Positions 1 to 6,051 of a stretch of 7,396 bases of DNA are shown in pieces. Source of the stretch: Pseudomonadota bacterium (lineage in GTDB: Bacteria > Pseudomonadota > Alphaproteobacteria > Rhizobiales > Tepidamorphaceae). The position numbers and the translations under genes are program-made. The DNA lies in assembly GCA_023435545.1 (NCBI GenBank), contig JAEYRQ010000280.1, positions 1 through 7,396 of the forward strand. Direction: 5' to 3'. The first letter of the stretch is position 1, and each line of letters starts with the position of its first letter. The notes beneath the pieces are model-generated. The model was given only the letters and a program-made list of their open reading frames with translations. It made no database searches and was not told the DNA's origin.

Positions 1-2709
1 CGCGCCGGCACGCCGCTTCTCGCCGTCAACGACGTGCTCTACCACCATCCCGGCCGGCGGCCGCTGCAGGATGTGGTGACCTGCATCCGCGAGGGCCTGC
101 GGATCGAGGCCGCCGGCCGCCTGCTGGAGGTGAACGCCGAGCGCCATCTGAAGCCGCCCGGCGAGATGGCGCGGCTGTTCCGCGACGCGCCGGAGGCGAT
201 CGCCGAGACCCTGGACTGCCTCGCGCGGATCGACTTCTCGCTGACCGAGCTGAAATACGACTATCCCGACGAGCCGGTGCCGCCCGGCAGGACCCCGCAA
301 GGCTGGCTCGAGGAACTCACCTGGCGGCGTGCCGGCCTGCGCTATCCCGGCGGCATCCCGGCGAAAGTCGAGCGGCTCCTGCGCGAGGAACTGGCGCTGA
401 TCGCGCAGCTCGACTACGCGCGCTATTTCCTCACCATCCACGACATCGTCCGCTACGCCGAGGACAACGGCATTCTCTGCCAGGGCCGGGGCTCGGCGGC
501 GAATTCCGCCGTCTGCTTCGTGCTCGGCATCACCGCCGTCGATCCGGCCGAGCACGAACTGCTGTTCGCCCGCTTCATCTCCGCCGAGCGCCGCGAGCCG
601 CCGGACATCGACGTCGATTTCGAGCACGAGCGGCGCGAGGAGGTGATCCAGCACATCTACCAGCGCTACGGCCGCGCGCGCGCCGGCATCGCCGCCACCG
701 TGATCAGCTACCGGCCGAAAAGCGCCATCCGCGAGGTCGGCAAGGTGATGGGTCTGACCGAGGACGTCACCGCCCGGCTCGCCGGCACGGTCTGGGGAAG
801 CTGGGGCGGCGACGAGATCCGGGACTCTCAGATCCGCGAGGCGGGGGTCGATCCCGCCAATCCGGTGATCCGCCGGGCGATCGACCTCGCCACCACACTT
901 CTGGGTTTCCCACGCCACCTCTCCCAGCATGTCGGCGGCTTCGTGCTCACCCGCGGGCGCCTCGACGAACTGGTGCCGATCGGCAACGCCGCGATGGCGG
1001 ACCGCACCTTCATCGAATGGGACAAGGACGATATCGACACGCTCGGGCTAATGAAGGTCGACGTGCTCGGCCTCGGCATGCTGACCTGCATCCGCAAGGG
1101 CTTCGACCTCATCGCCGAACACGACGGGCTGGAATACGACCTCGCCGGCGTGCCGTGGGAGGACCCGGCCGTCTACGACATGCTGTGCGAGGGCGATTCC
1201 ATCGGCGTCTTCCAGGTGGAGAGCCGGGCGCAGATCAACATGCTGCCGCGGCTTCGCCCGAGGGAGTTCTACGACCTCGTCATCCAGGTCGCGATCGTCC
1301 GCCCCGGCCCGATCCAGGGCGACATGGTGCATCCCTATCTGCGCCGCCGCAACGGCGTGGAGAAGGTCGAGTACCCCTCCCCCGCCCCGCCGCACGACCC
1401 GCATGAACTGCGCAACGTGCTGCACCGGACGCTGGGGGTGCCGCTGTTCCAGGAGCAGGCGATGAAGATCGCCATGGTCGCCGCCGAGTTCAGCCCCGAC
1501 GAGGCGAACGGGCTGCGCCGGGCGATGGCGACCTTCCGCCACACCGGCACCATCCACACCTTCGAGGCGAAGATGGTCGAGGGCATGGTCCGGCGCGGCT
1601 ACACCCGCGACTTCGCCGAGCGCTGCTTCAACCTGATCAAGGGTTTCGGCGAGTACGGCTTCCCCGAATCCCATGCCGCCGCCTTCGCCCGGCTGGTCTA
1701 TGTCTCGGCCTGGCTCAAGTGCCACCACCCGGCCGCCTTCGCCTGCGCGCTGCTCAACTCCCAGCCGATGGGCTTCTACGCGCCCGCCCAGATCGTGCGC
1801 GACGCGCGCGAGCACGGGGTCGAGGTGCGTCCCGTCGACATCGCCGCAAGCTGCTGGGACAACACGCTTGAGCGGCGCCCGGAGGGAGACCTGGCGCTGC
1901 GGCTCGGCCTGCGCCAGGTCGACGGCTTCCACGAGGCCTGGGCCGAGACCCTCGTCGGCATGCGCGGGGCCGGCTACGAGAGCATCGAGGCGCTGTGGCG
2001 TCGCACGGCGCTACCGCACCGGGCATTCAGGCTGCTCGCCGACGCCGACGCGTTCCGCTCACTGGGGCTCGACCGGCGCGCCGCGCTGTGGGCGGTCAGG
2101 CGGCTGCCCGACGATGAGCCCCTGCCGCTGTTCGCTGCTGCGGATGCGCGCGAACTCGGCGCCGAGCCGGAGGCGGGCCTGCCGGCCATGCCGCTTGCCG
2201 AGCATGTCGTCGCCGACTACCAGACGACGCGGCTGTCGCTGAAGGCCCATCCGATGGCCTTCCTGCGCGATATGTTCCGGGGGGAGGGCGTGAAGGCCTG
2301 CGCCGACCTTTCGAACATGCGCGACGGTGCCTGGGCGAGGGTCGCCGGCATCGTGCTGGTGCGCCAGCGTCCCGGCAAGGGCAACGCCGTCTTCATGACG
2401 CTGGAGGACGAGACCGGCATCGCCAACGTGCTGATCTGGGCGCGGCGTTTCGAGCGCTACCGCCGCCAGATCATGTCGGCGCGGCTGGCGCTGGCCGAGG
2501 GCCAGGTGCAGAAGAGCCCGGAAGGCGTGGTGCTTCTGATCGTCACCGCCATCCACGACCGCAGCCACGATCTGCAGCGCCTGTCCGACGCTCACGCCGC
2601 CCGGCTCGCCCTGTCGCGCGCCGACGAGACGCTGCACCCCGTCTACCAGCGAAACGCCGGCCACCCGCGCGAGGTGCGCATCATTCCGAAGTCACGGGAC
2701 TTCCACTGA
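1..2709 (+). CDS. dnaE2: Error-prone DNA polymerase DnaE2 (ImuC), 5'-truncated by window edge
   Basis: This is the alpha-subunit-like polymerase of the ImuA-ImuB-DnaE2 mutasome, which performs translesion synthesis during the SOS response. The frame is open from base 1, so the start lies outside the window; 902 codons are visible. Family members are about 1,050-1,100 residues, so roughly 190 residues (most of the PHP domain) are missing. Counting from the first visible codon, the palm nucleotide-binding stretch GRGSAANS is at 162-169 and the catalytic aspartates are D202 and D204 (in PDIDVDF) and D354 (in KVDVLGL). The conserved FQVESRAQ and FQEQAMKIA blocks follow. A helix-hairpin-helix/tandem-HhH region lies at about 607-700 and an OB-fold at about 776-850. 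The tail ends in IPKSRDFH, which as I recall is typical of DnaE2 and not of replicative DnaE. Nothing looks broken. Any SOS promoter and imuA/imuB would be upstream and cannot be seen. The downstream neighbours are convergent, so it is the last gene of its unit. Confidence 0.95.
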   Translation, partial: RAGTPLLAVNDVLYHHPGRRPLQDVVTCIREGLRIEAAGRLLEVNAERHLKPPGEMARLFRDAPEAIAETLDCLARIDFSLTELKYDYPDEPVPPGRTPQGWLEELTWRRAGLRYPGGIPAKVERLLREELALIAQLDYARYFLTIHDIVRYAEDNGILCQGRGSAANSAVCFVLGITAVDPAEHELLFARFISAERREPPDIDVDFEHERREEVIQHIYQRYGRARAGIAATVISYRPKSAIREVGKVMGLTEDVTARLAGTVWGSWGGDEIRDSQIREAGVDPANPVIRRAIDLATTLLGFPRHLSQHVGGFVLTRGRLDELVPIGNAAMADRTFIEWDKDDIDTLGLMKVDVLGLGMLTCIRKGFDLIAEHDGLEYDLAGVPWEDPAVYDMLCEGDSIGVFQVESRAQINMLPRLRPREFYDLVIQVAIVRPGPIQGDMVHPYLRRRNGVEKVEYPSPAPPHDPHELRNVLHRTLGVPLFQEQAMKIAMVAAEFSPDEANGLRRAMATFRHTGTIHTFEAKMVEGMVRRGYTRDFAERCFNLIKGFGEYGFPESHAAAFARLVYVSAWLKCHHPAAFACALLNSQPMGFYAPAQIVRDAREHGVEVRPVDIAASCWDNTLERRPEGDLALRLGLRQVDGFHEAWAETLVGMRGAGYESIEALWRRTALPHRAFRLLADADAFRSLGLDRRAALWAVRRLPDDEPLPLFAAADARELGAEPEAGLPAMPLAEHVVADYQTTRLSLKAHPMAFLRDMFRGEGVKACADLSNMRDGAWARVAGIVLVRQRPGKGNAVFMTLEDETGIANVLIWARRFERYRRQIMSARLALAEGQVQKSPEGVVLLIVTAIHDRSHDLQRLSDAHAARLALSRADETLHPVYQRNAGHPREVRIIPKSRDFH

Positions 2710-2717
2710 GGACGGCG

Positions 2718-2745
2718 CCTCCGGCAGGCGCGTGCCCGCCGGAGG
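2718..2745. terminator. GC-rich hairpin between convergent genes, possible bidirectional terminator
   Basis: The 8-bp perfect arms CCTCCGGC (2718-2725) and GCCGGAGG (2738-2745) enclose a further GGC/GCC pairing at 2727-2729 with 2734-2736 and a four-base loop GCGT. The hairpin sits 8 nt after the dnaE2 stop and 9 nt beyond the stop of the convergent OmpA-like gene, where a shared terminator would be expected. No T-tract follows on either strand, so it does not fit a canonical intrinsic terminator. Its role is inferred from position and stem strength. Confidence 0.55.
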
Positions 2746-2754
2746 TCCGTGTCG

Positions 2755-3342
2755 TCAGTTCATCGGGCCGAGGTTCAGGAGTTGCACCCGGCGGTTGACG
2801 GCAGCGTCGGGGTGGGCCGGGTCCCTCAGCTGCTCCTCGCCGAGCCCGAAGGCGGCGAGCCGCTGCGGCGGCACCCTGAACACCGTGATCAGCGTGTTAC
2901 GGATCGCGTCCGCCCGCCGCTGGCTCAGGTCGAGATTGTACTGGCGAGTGCCCTTGGCATCGGTGTGGCCGACGATCAGGAACTTGTCGTCGAGCAGCAC
3001 CGGATGATGCAGCGCGTCCGCCATCGCGCCCAGCGCCTGGAACGACGCCGGCTTGATGCGGTCGGAATCGAAGTCGAAGTCGATCTCCACGTCGAAATTC
3101 GGCAGCGACGTGAAGTAGTCGCGATACTTGTCGCGGCCGACCACGTCCTCGCTGTTCTGGGTGGAGATGTCGATCGTCACTTCCTTGCGCAGTTCATCGA
3201 CATTGACGACGGCGGTCTTGGCGCTCACCGCCTGCAGCTCCTGGACGAGCTGGCCGGTGTTGACGCTCTGCTGGGCGAAAGAGGGCGAGGACAGCATCGC
3301 CGGGGCGGCCAGCGCCGCCAGACTAACCATGAAACGCTTCAT
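2755..3342 (-). CDS. Periplasmic OmpA-family peptidoglycan-binding protein
   Basis: The 195-residue product has a signal peptide at residues 1-23 (basic MKRF, then a hydrophobic Ala/Leu core), with likely signal peptidase I cleavage after SFA-23. There is no lipobox cysteine. Residues 24-80 are an unrecognised mature N-terminal stretch. Residues about 84-192 form an OmpA C-terminal (OmpA/MotB-like) domain, with FDFDSD at 89-94, GHTDAKG at 125-131, YNLDLSQRRA at 135-144 and the closing NRRVQL at 183-188. D128 and R143 match, by their 15-residue spacing, the Asp/Arg pair that binds diaminopimelate in A. baumannii OmpA, so binding to the cell wall is a reasonable inference. No beta-barrel or other membrane segment is present, so this is probably a soluble periplasmic wall-binding protein. 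The start at 3342 is supported by GAGGAG 6 nt upstream. It follows the cysteine-rich gene after 15 nt and is probably co-transcribed with it. Confidence 0.9.
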   Translation of the reverse strand: MKRFMVSLAALAAPAMLSSPSFAQQSVNTGQLVQELQAVSAKTAVVNVDELRKEVTIDISTQNSEDVVGRDKYRDYFTSLPNFDVEIDFDFDSDRIKPASFQALGAMADALHHPVLLDDKFLIVGHTDAKGTRQYNLDLSQRRADAIRNTLITVFRVPPQRLAAFGLGEEQLRDPAHPDAAVNRRVQLLNLGPMN

Positions 3343-3348
3343 CGGATG

Positions 3349-3354
3349 CTCCTC
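3349..3354 (-). promoter_or_regulatory. Ribosome binding site of the OmpA-like gene
   Basis: The - strand reads GAGGAG 6 nt before the ATG at 3342. It lies inside the 15-nt gap after the stop codon of the upstream cysteine-rich gene. It fixes the start at 3342 rather than the in-frame ATG four codons later, which would shorten the signal peptide. Confidence 0.75.
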
Positions 3355-3357
3355 GTC

Positions 3358-3780
3358 TCAGCGCCAGCCGGCATCGGTGATCGCCTGGTTGCAGGGCGCG
3401 CTGACCTGGCTCTCGAACTTCTGCAGGCACCGCAGGTAGCGGCCGTTGCCCGGATCGTACTCCCTGCACAGCCGCTTGACGTCGCCGGCGCAAAGCTGCA
3501 ACGCCGCGTCCTGCGCGGCCGCTCGGCGATCCAGCGAGGCGACGATCGCAACCGCCGCCGTCTTGCAGCCGCCCGACAGGCTGGCCTCCTTGGCGCGCAG
3601 GCAGCCGAACAGCTTGCCCTCGTTCAGTGGCACCGAGGCACAGTGTTTCTGGATGTCCGCCCCGCACGCATTGGCGAAGCCGGTGATCGCCTCCGAGTAG
3701 CTGATGGTCTGAGCAGTGGATGGTGTAGCCCCGCCGATTGCAGCGACGAGCGCCGCGGCGAGGGCGATAATTCGGAACAT
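3358..3780 (-). CDS. Secreted cysteine-rich repeat protein (PF00839-like, two repeats)
   Basis: The 140-residue product starts with a signal peptide (MFRII, an Ala/Leu/Val-rich core, probable cleavage after STA-23). The mature part holds two repeats with exactly the same cysteine spacing. C39, C47, C60 and C72 have gaps of 7, 12 and 11 residues; C97, C105, C118 and C130 have the same gaps. Each repeat has the pattern C-x2-D-x4-C, then CL and a final C, resembling the cysteine-rich repeat of Golgi apparatus protein 1 (PF00839), which also occurs in short bacterial exported proteins. Eight cysteines in an exported protein suggest periplasmic disulphides. The molecular function is unknown. The frame stays open 12 codons further upstream, but the start at 3780 has AAGGAGG 6 nt before it and gives a clean signal peptide. 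It is the first gene of an apparent pair with the OmpA-like gene. Confidence 0.85.
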   Translation of the reverse strand: MFRIIALAAALVAAIGGATPSTAQTISYSEAITGFANACGADIQKHCASVPLNEGKLFGCLRAKEASLSGGCKTAAVAIVASLDRRAAAQDAALQLCAGDVKRLCREYDPGNGRYLRCLQKFESQVSAPCNQAITDAGWR

Positions 3781-3876
3781 GGATGGCCTCCTTGGATGTC
3801 CTCCGCGCGCGACCATAGCGCCTGCCGTGAAGTCATGCGAGGCCGGAAATCGCCCTGGATTCGGACCTGCCGGCCG
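3781..3876 (-). promoter_or_regulatory. Intergenic gap probably carrying the promoter of the cysteine-rich/OmpA pair
   Basis: This 96-nt gap separates the caiD-like stop from the cysteine-rich gene. On the - strand a TATGGT hexamer (3812-3817) could serve as a -10 box, but no convincing -35 lies at the usual distance. Short arms GGCCGG (3841-3846) and CCGGCC (3870-3875) just after the caiD stop could form a weak hairpin with a long loop. The change in function and protein destination across this gap suggests a new transcription unit; that is inference. Confidence 0.3.
3787..3793 (-). promoter_or_regulatory. Strong ribosome binding site of the cysteine-rich gene
   Basis: The - strand reads AAGGAGG, a near-perfect Shine-Dalgarno match, 6 nt before the ATG at 3780. 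It decides for that start over the longer frame from 3816. Confidence 0.8.
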
Positions 3877-4656
3877 TCAGCCCCGCCAAACCGGATCGCG
3901 CCCCTCGACGAAGGCGCGCGCGCCCTCCTCGACGTCGGGGCTCAGCATCAGCCGGTTGTAGGTCGGGAATTTCCCCTCCCGCATCATCGCATAGCAGTCG
4001 CCGACCGGGACCGTCTCGGTCAGGCGCACGATCTCCTTGGTCGCCTCCACCGCCAGCGGCGCCCCGCGCACGATCAGCGCCGCCATCTCGCGGGCAGCCT
4101 CCATGAGGTCGGGACCCGGCACCGCGCGGTTGATCAGCCCCATGCGGACTGCTTCCTCCGCCGTCAGCCGCCGACCGGTGAGCAGCAGTTCCATCGCCAG
4201 CACCCGTGGGATCTGGCGCGGCAGCCGGAACGAGCCGGTGTCGGCGACGAGGCCCATATGGGTTTCTGTGAACCACATCTCGGCGTGGTCGGCGGCAAGG
4301 ATGATGTCGCCGGCGATCGCGATCTCGAAGCCGCCGGCGACCGCCATGCCGTTGATCGCGGTGATCACCGGCTTATTGAGGTTCGGCAACGCCGGAAACC
4401 CGCCGAAGCCGCCGATGCCGTAGTCGGCCTCGGCGGACTCGCCCTCCGCCGCCGCCTTCAGATCCCACCCTGCCGAGAAGAATCGCTCGCCGGCCCCGGT
4501 CAGGACCGCGACGCGCAGTCCCGGGTCGTCGCGGAAGGCGGTGAACACCGCCCCCATCTCCCGGCTGGTCCTTGCGTCGATGGCGTTCGCCTTCGGCCGG
4601 TCGAGCACGATCTCGAGGACCGCGCCGTTGCGGGTAACGTGAAGCGGTGCGGTCAT
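3877..4656 (-). CDS. caiD: Carnitinyl-CoA dehydratase / crotonobetainyl-CoA hydratase (crotonase family)
   Basis: The 259-residue product belongs to the enoyl-CoA hydratase/isomerase (crotonase) family and closely resembles E. coli CaiD as I remember it. Shared blocks include LDRPKANAIDA at 18-28, ITGAGE/FFSAGWDLKAAAEGE-like residues at about 51-73, NKPVI near 94 and the terminal RDPVW. CaiD interconverts crotonobetainyl-CoA and L-carnitinyl-CoA by (de)hydration in the cytoplasm. The GGFE motif gives E111 and the TETHMG motif gives E131, the positions of the two active-site glutamates of CaiD; both are intact. The start at 4656 gives an N-terminus (MTAPLHVTRNG) that aligns with E. coli CaiD (MSESLHLTRNG). 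Its ribosome binding site is only moderate (AAGGGA, 11 nt upstream). It follows the acyl-CoA dehydrogenase gene after 186 nt containing a paired palindrome. Next to that gene and LcdH, the hydration direction (toward carnitine) is more likely than anaerobic carnitine reduction. A broader enoyl-CoA hydratase role cannot be excluded. Confidence 0.88.
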   Translation of the reverse strand: MTAPLHVTRNGAVLEIVLDRPKANAIDARTSREMGAVFTAFRDDPGLRVAVLTGAGERFFSAGWDLKAAAEGESAEADYGIGGFGGFPALPNLNKPVITAINGMAVAGGFEIAIAGDIILAADHAEMWFTETHMGLVADTGSFRLPRQIPRVLAMELLLTGRRLTAEEAVRMGLINRAVPGPDLMEAAREMAALIVRGAPLAVEATKEIVRLTETVPVGDCYAMMREGKFPTYNRLMLSPDVEEGARAFVEGRDPVWRG

Positions 4657-4720
4657 GGTGTTTCCGTTCCCTTCGTCTCAATCGGCTGGGCACGTGAGCG
4701 GCGCCCGCAATGCCGAGCTT

Positions 4721-4822
4721 CCGTCATCCCGGACGACCGCATGTCGATCCGGGATCGGGGCGATTCCGACGGTCGTGGGGTTCCGATCCCGGATACCGGC
4801 TGCGCCGGTTCCGGGATGACGG
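4721..4822. repeat. Paired inverted hairpin element (REP/BIME-like, CCGTCATCCCGGA arms)
   Basis: This is a nested palindrome between the caiD-like and acyl-CoA dehydrogenase genes. Outer arms CCGTCATCCCGGA (4721-4733) and its reverse complement (4810-4822) are perfect over 13 bp. Inner arms ATCCGGGATCGG (4747-4758) and its reverse complement (4783-4794) are perfect over 12 bp. Each half also folds alone. Left: ATCCCGGA+CGAC pairs with GTCG+TCCGGGAT, loop 4738-4742, bulged A4747. Right: ATCCCGGA pairs with TCCGGGAT, and ACCGGC with GCCGGT, loop 4801-4803, bulge at 4794. Similar CCGTCATCCCGG palindromes are, as I recall, common between genes in alphaproteobacteria. It could influence mRNA stability or termination after the acyl-CoA dehydrogenase. 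Confidence 0.85.
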
Positions 4823-4842
4823 CCAAGCATGTGGAAAGCCCG

Positions 4843-6003
4843 TCACCGCCCGGCCTCCCTGAGCAACATCCGGGCGATGATGTGGCGCTGGATCTCGCTG
4901 GTGCCGTCCCAGATCCGCTCGACGCGGGCGTCGCGCCAGAAGCGCTCGATCGGCAGCTCGTCCATCAGACCCATGCCGCCGAAAATCTGCACCGCCTGGT
5001 CAGTCACCCGCGCCAGCATCTCCGTGGCGTAGAGCTTGGCCGAGGCGATCTCGCGGCTCGCGTCCTCGCCCCGGTCGACCTTCCAGGCCGCCGCGAGCGT
5101 CAGCCAGTCTGCCGCGTCGATCTCCGTCACCATGTCGGCGAGCTTGAAGCCGGTGCCCTGGAAGTCGCCGATCCGCTGGCCAAACTGCCGGCGCGACGCC
5201 GCCCAGTCGACCGCCATGTCGAGCACCCGCCGCGCCCGGCCGACCGCGAAGGCGGCGACCGTGAGCCTGGTCGAGAACAGCCAGGTGTTCATCACCTCCA
5301 TGCCGCCGCCGGCTTTTCCCAGCACCTGGGAGTCCGGCACCCGGCAGTCGTCGAAGGCGAGGATCGAGTTGTGATAGCCGCGATGCGAGACCGACCGAAA
5401 GCCCTTGCGGATCTCGAAGCCGGGGGTCCCCCGATCGACGAGGAAGCAGGTCAGCTGCTTGCGCGGGCCGCGCGGCGTCTTGTCCTCGCCGGTCACCGCG
5501 AAGACGATCGCGAAGTCGGCGACATCGGCATGGCTGATGAAGTGCTTCGTCCCGTTGATCACCCAGTCGCCGCCGTCGCGCCGGGCCACTGTCTTCATCG
5601 AGCGCACGTCGGAGCCCGCGTCCGGCTCGGTGATGGCGAGGCAGTCGATCTTCTCGCCGGCGACGCAGGGGTCGAGATAGCGTACGCGCTGCTCGGGCGT
5701 GCAGGCGATGAGGATGTTCGAGGGCCTGCCCCAGAACACCGTCAGCGCCATCGAGGCGCGGCCGAGTTCGCGCTCGAGCAGCGTGAAGGTCAGCGTGTCG
5801 AGCCCGCCGCCGCCGAATTCCCCCGGCACGTTCGGCGCATAGAACCCCAGCGCCTTCACCTTGTCGCGTATTGTACGGGCGACCTCGGACGCGACCTCGC
5901 CGGTGCGCTCGACCTCCGCCTCCAGCGGATAGAGTTCCGCCTCGACGAAACCGCGCACGGTCTCGACGATCATCTCCTGTTCGGGGGTCAGGGCGAAGTT
6001 CAT
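4843..6003 (-). CDS. Acyl-CoA dehydrogenase of a carnitine/gamma-butyrobetaine cluster
   Basis: The 386-residue product is a full-length FAD-dependent acyl-CoA dehydrogenase. Residues 1-115 form the N-terminal helical domain. The middle beta-domain carries the flavin/substrate signature AITEPDAGSD at 123-132 and WVINGTKHFIS at 147-157. The C-terminal helical domain includes RRQFGQRIGDFQ at 271-282, QIFGGMGLM at 339-347 and the closing RIWDGTSEIQR at 363-373. By context it probably oxidises gamma-butyrobetainyl-CoA to crotonobetainyl-CoA, feeding the CaiD-like hydratase; the substrate is inferred. D366 stands where medium-chain dehydrogenases have the catalytic Glu (EGTS), and the alternative isovaleryl-CoA dehydrogenase position is T245, so no Glu is seen at either site. 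The start at 6003 gives the usual family N-terminus (MNFALTPEQE) but lacks a Shine-Dalgarno. An ATG at 6042 adds 13 residues and lies 10 nt after GGTGAGGG. Palindromic elements lie on both sides of the gene. Confidence 0.9.
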   Translation of the reverse strand: MNFALTPEQEMIVETVRGFVEAELYPLEAEVERTGEVASEVARTIRDKVKALGFYAPNVPGEFGGGGLDTLTFTLLERELGRASMALTVFWGRPSNILIACTPEQRVRYLDPCVAGEKIDCLAITEPDAGSDVRSMKTVARRDGGDWVINGTKHFISHADVADFAIVFAVTGEDKTPRGPRKQLTCFLVDRGTPGFEIRKGFRSVSHRGYHNSILAFDDCRVPDSQVLGKAGGGMEVMNTWLFSTRLTVAAFAVGRARRVLDMAVDWAASRRQFGQRIGDFQGTGFKLADMVTEIDAADWLTLAAAWKVDRGEDASREIASAKLYATEMLARVTDQAVQIFGGMGLMDELPIERFWRDARVERIWDGTSEIQRHIIARMLLREAGR

Positions 6004-6051
6004 TCGGCGCGGCTCGCGGCCGACTGGAGGAACGGAGCGCATCCCGCACAA

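Noticed and set aside
1..60. A GTG at 34 as the start of the DnaE2 gene
   Set aside because: The frame is open to base 1 and the codons before 34 (RAGTPLLAVND) already match the family. A start here would lack the whole PHP domain, so the true start lies before the window.
1048..1932. A 294-codon open frame antisense to dnaE2
   Set aside because: It lies wholly inside a well-conserved polymerase region, has no recognisable family or ribosome binding site, and is the kind of shadow frame expected at this GC content.
3812..3876. A full sigma-70-type promoter and an intrinsic terminator upstream of the cysteine-rich gene
   Set aside because: TATGGT could be a -10 box but no -35 fits at 16-18 nt. 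The GGCCGG/CCGGCC hairpin has a 23-nt loop and no U-tract. I only note the gap as a likely regulatory region.
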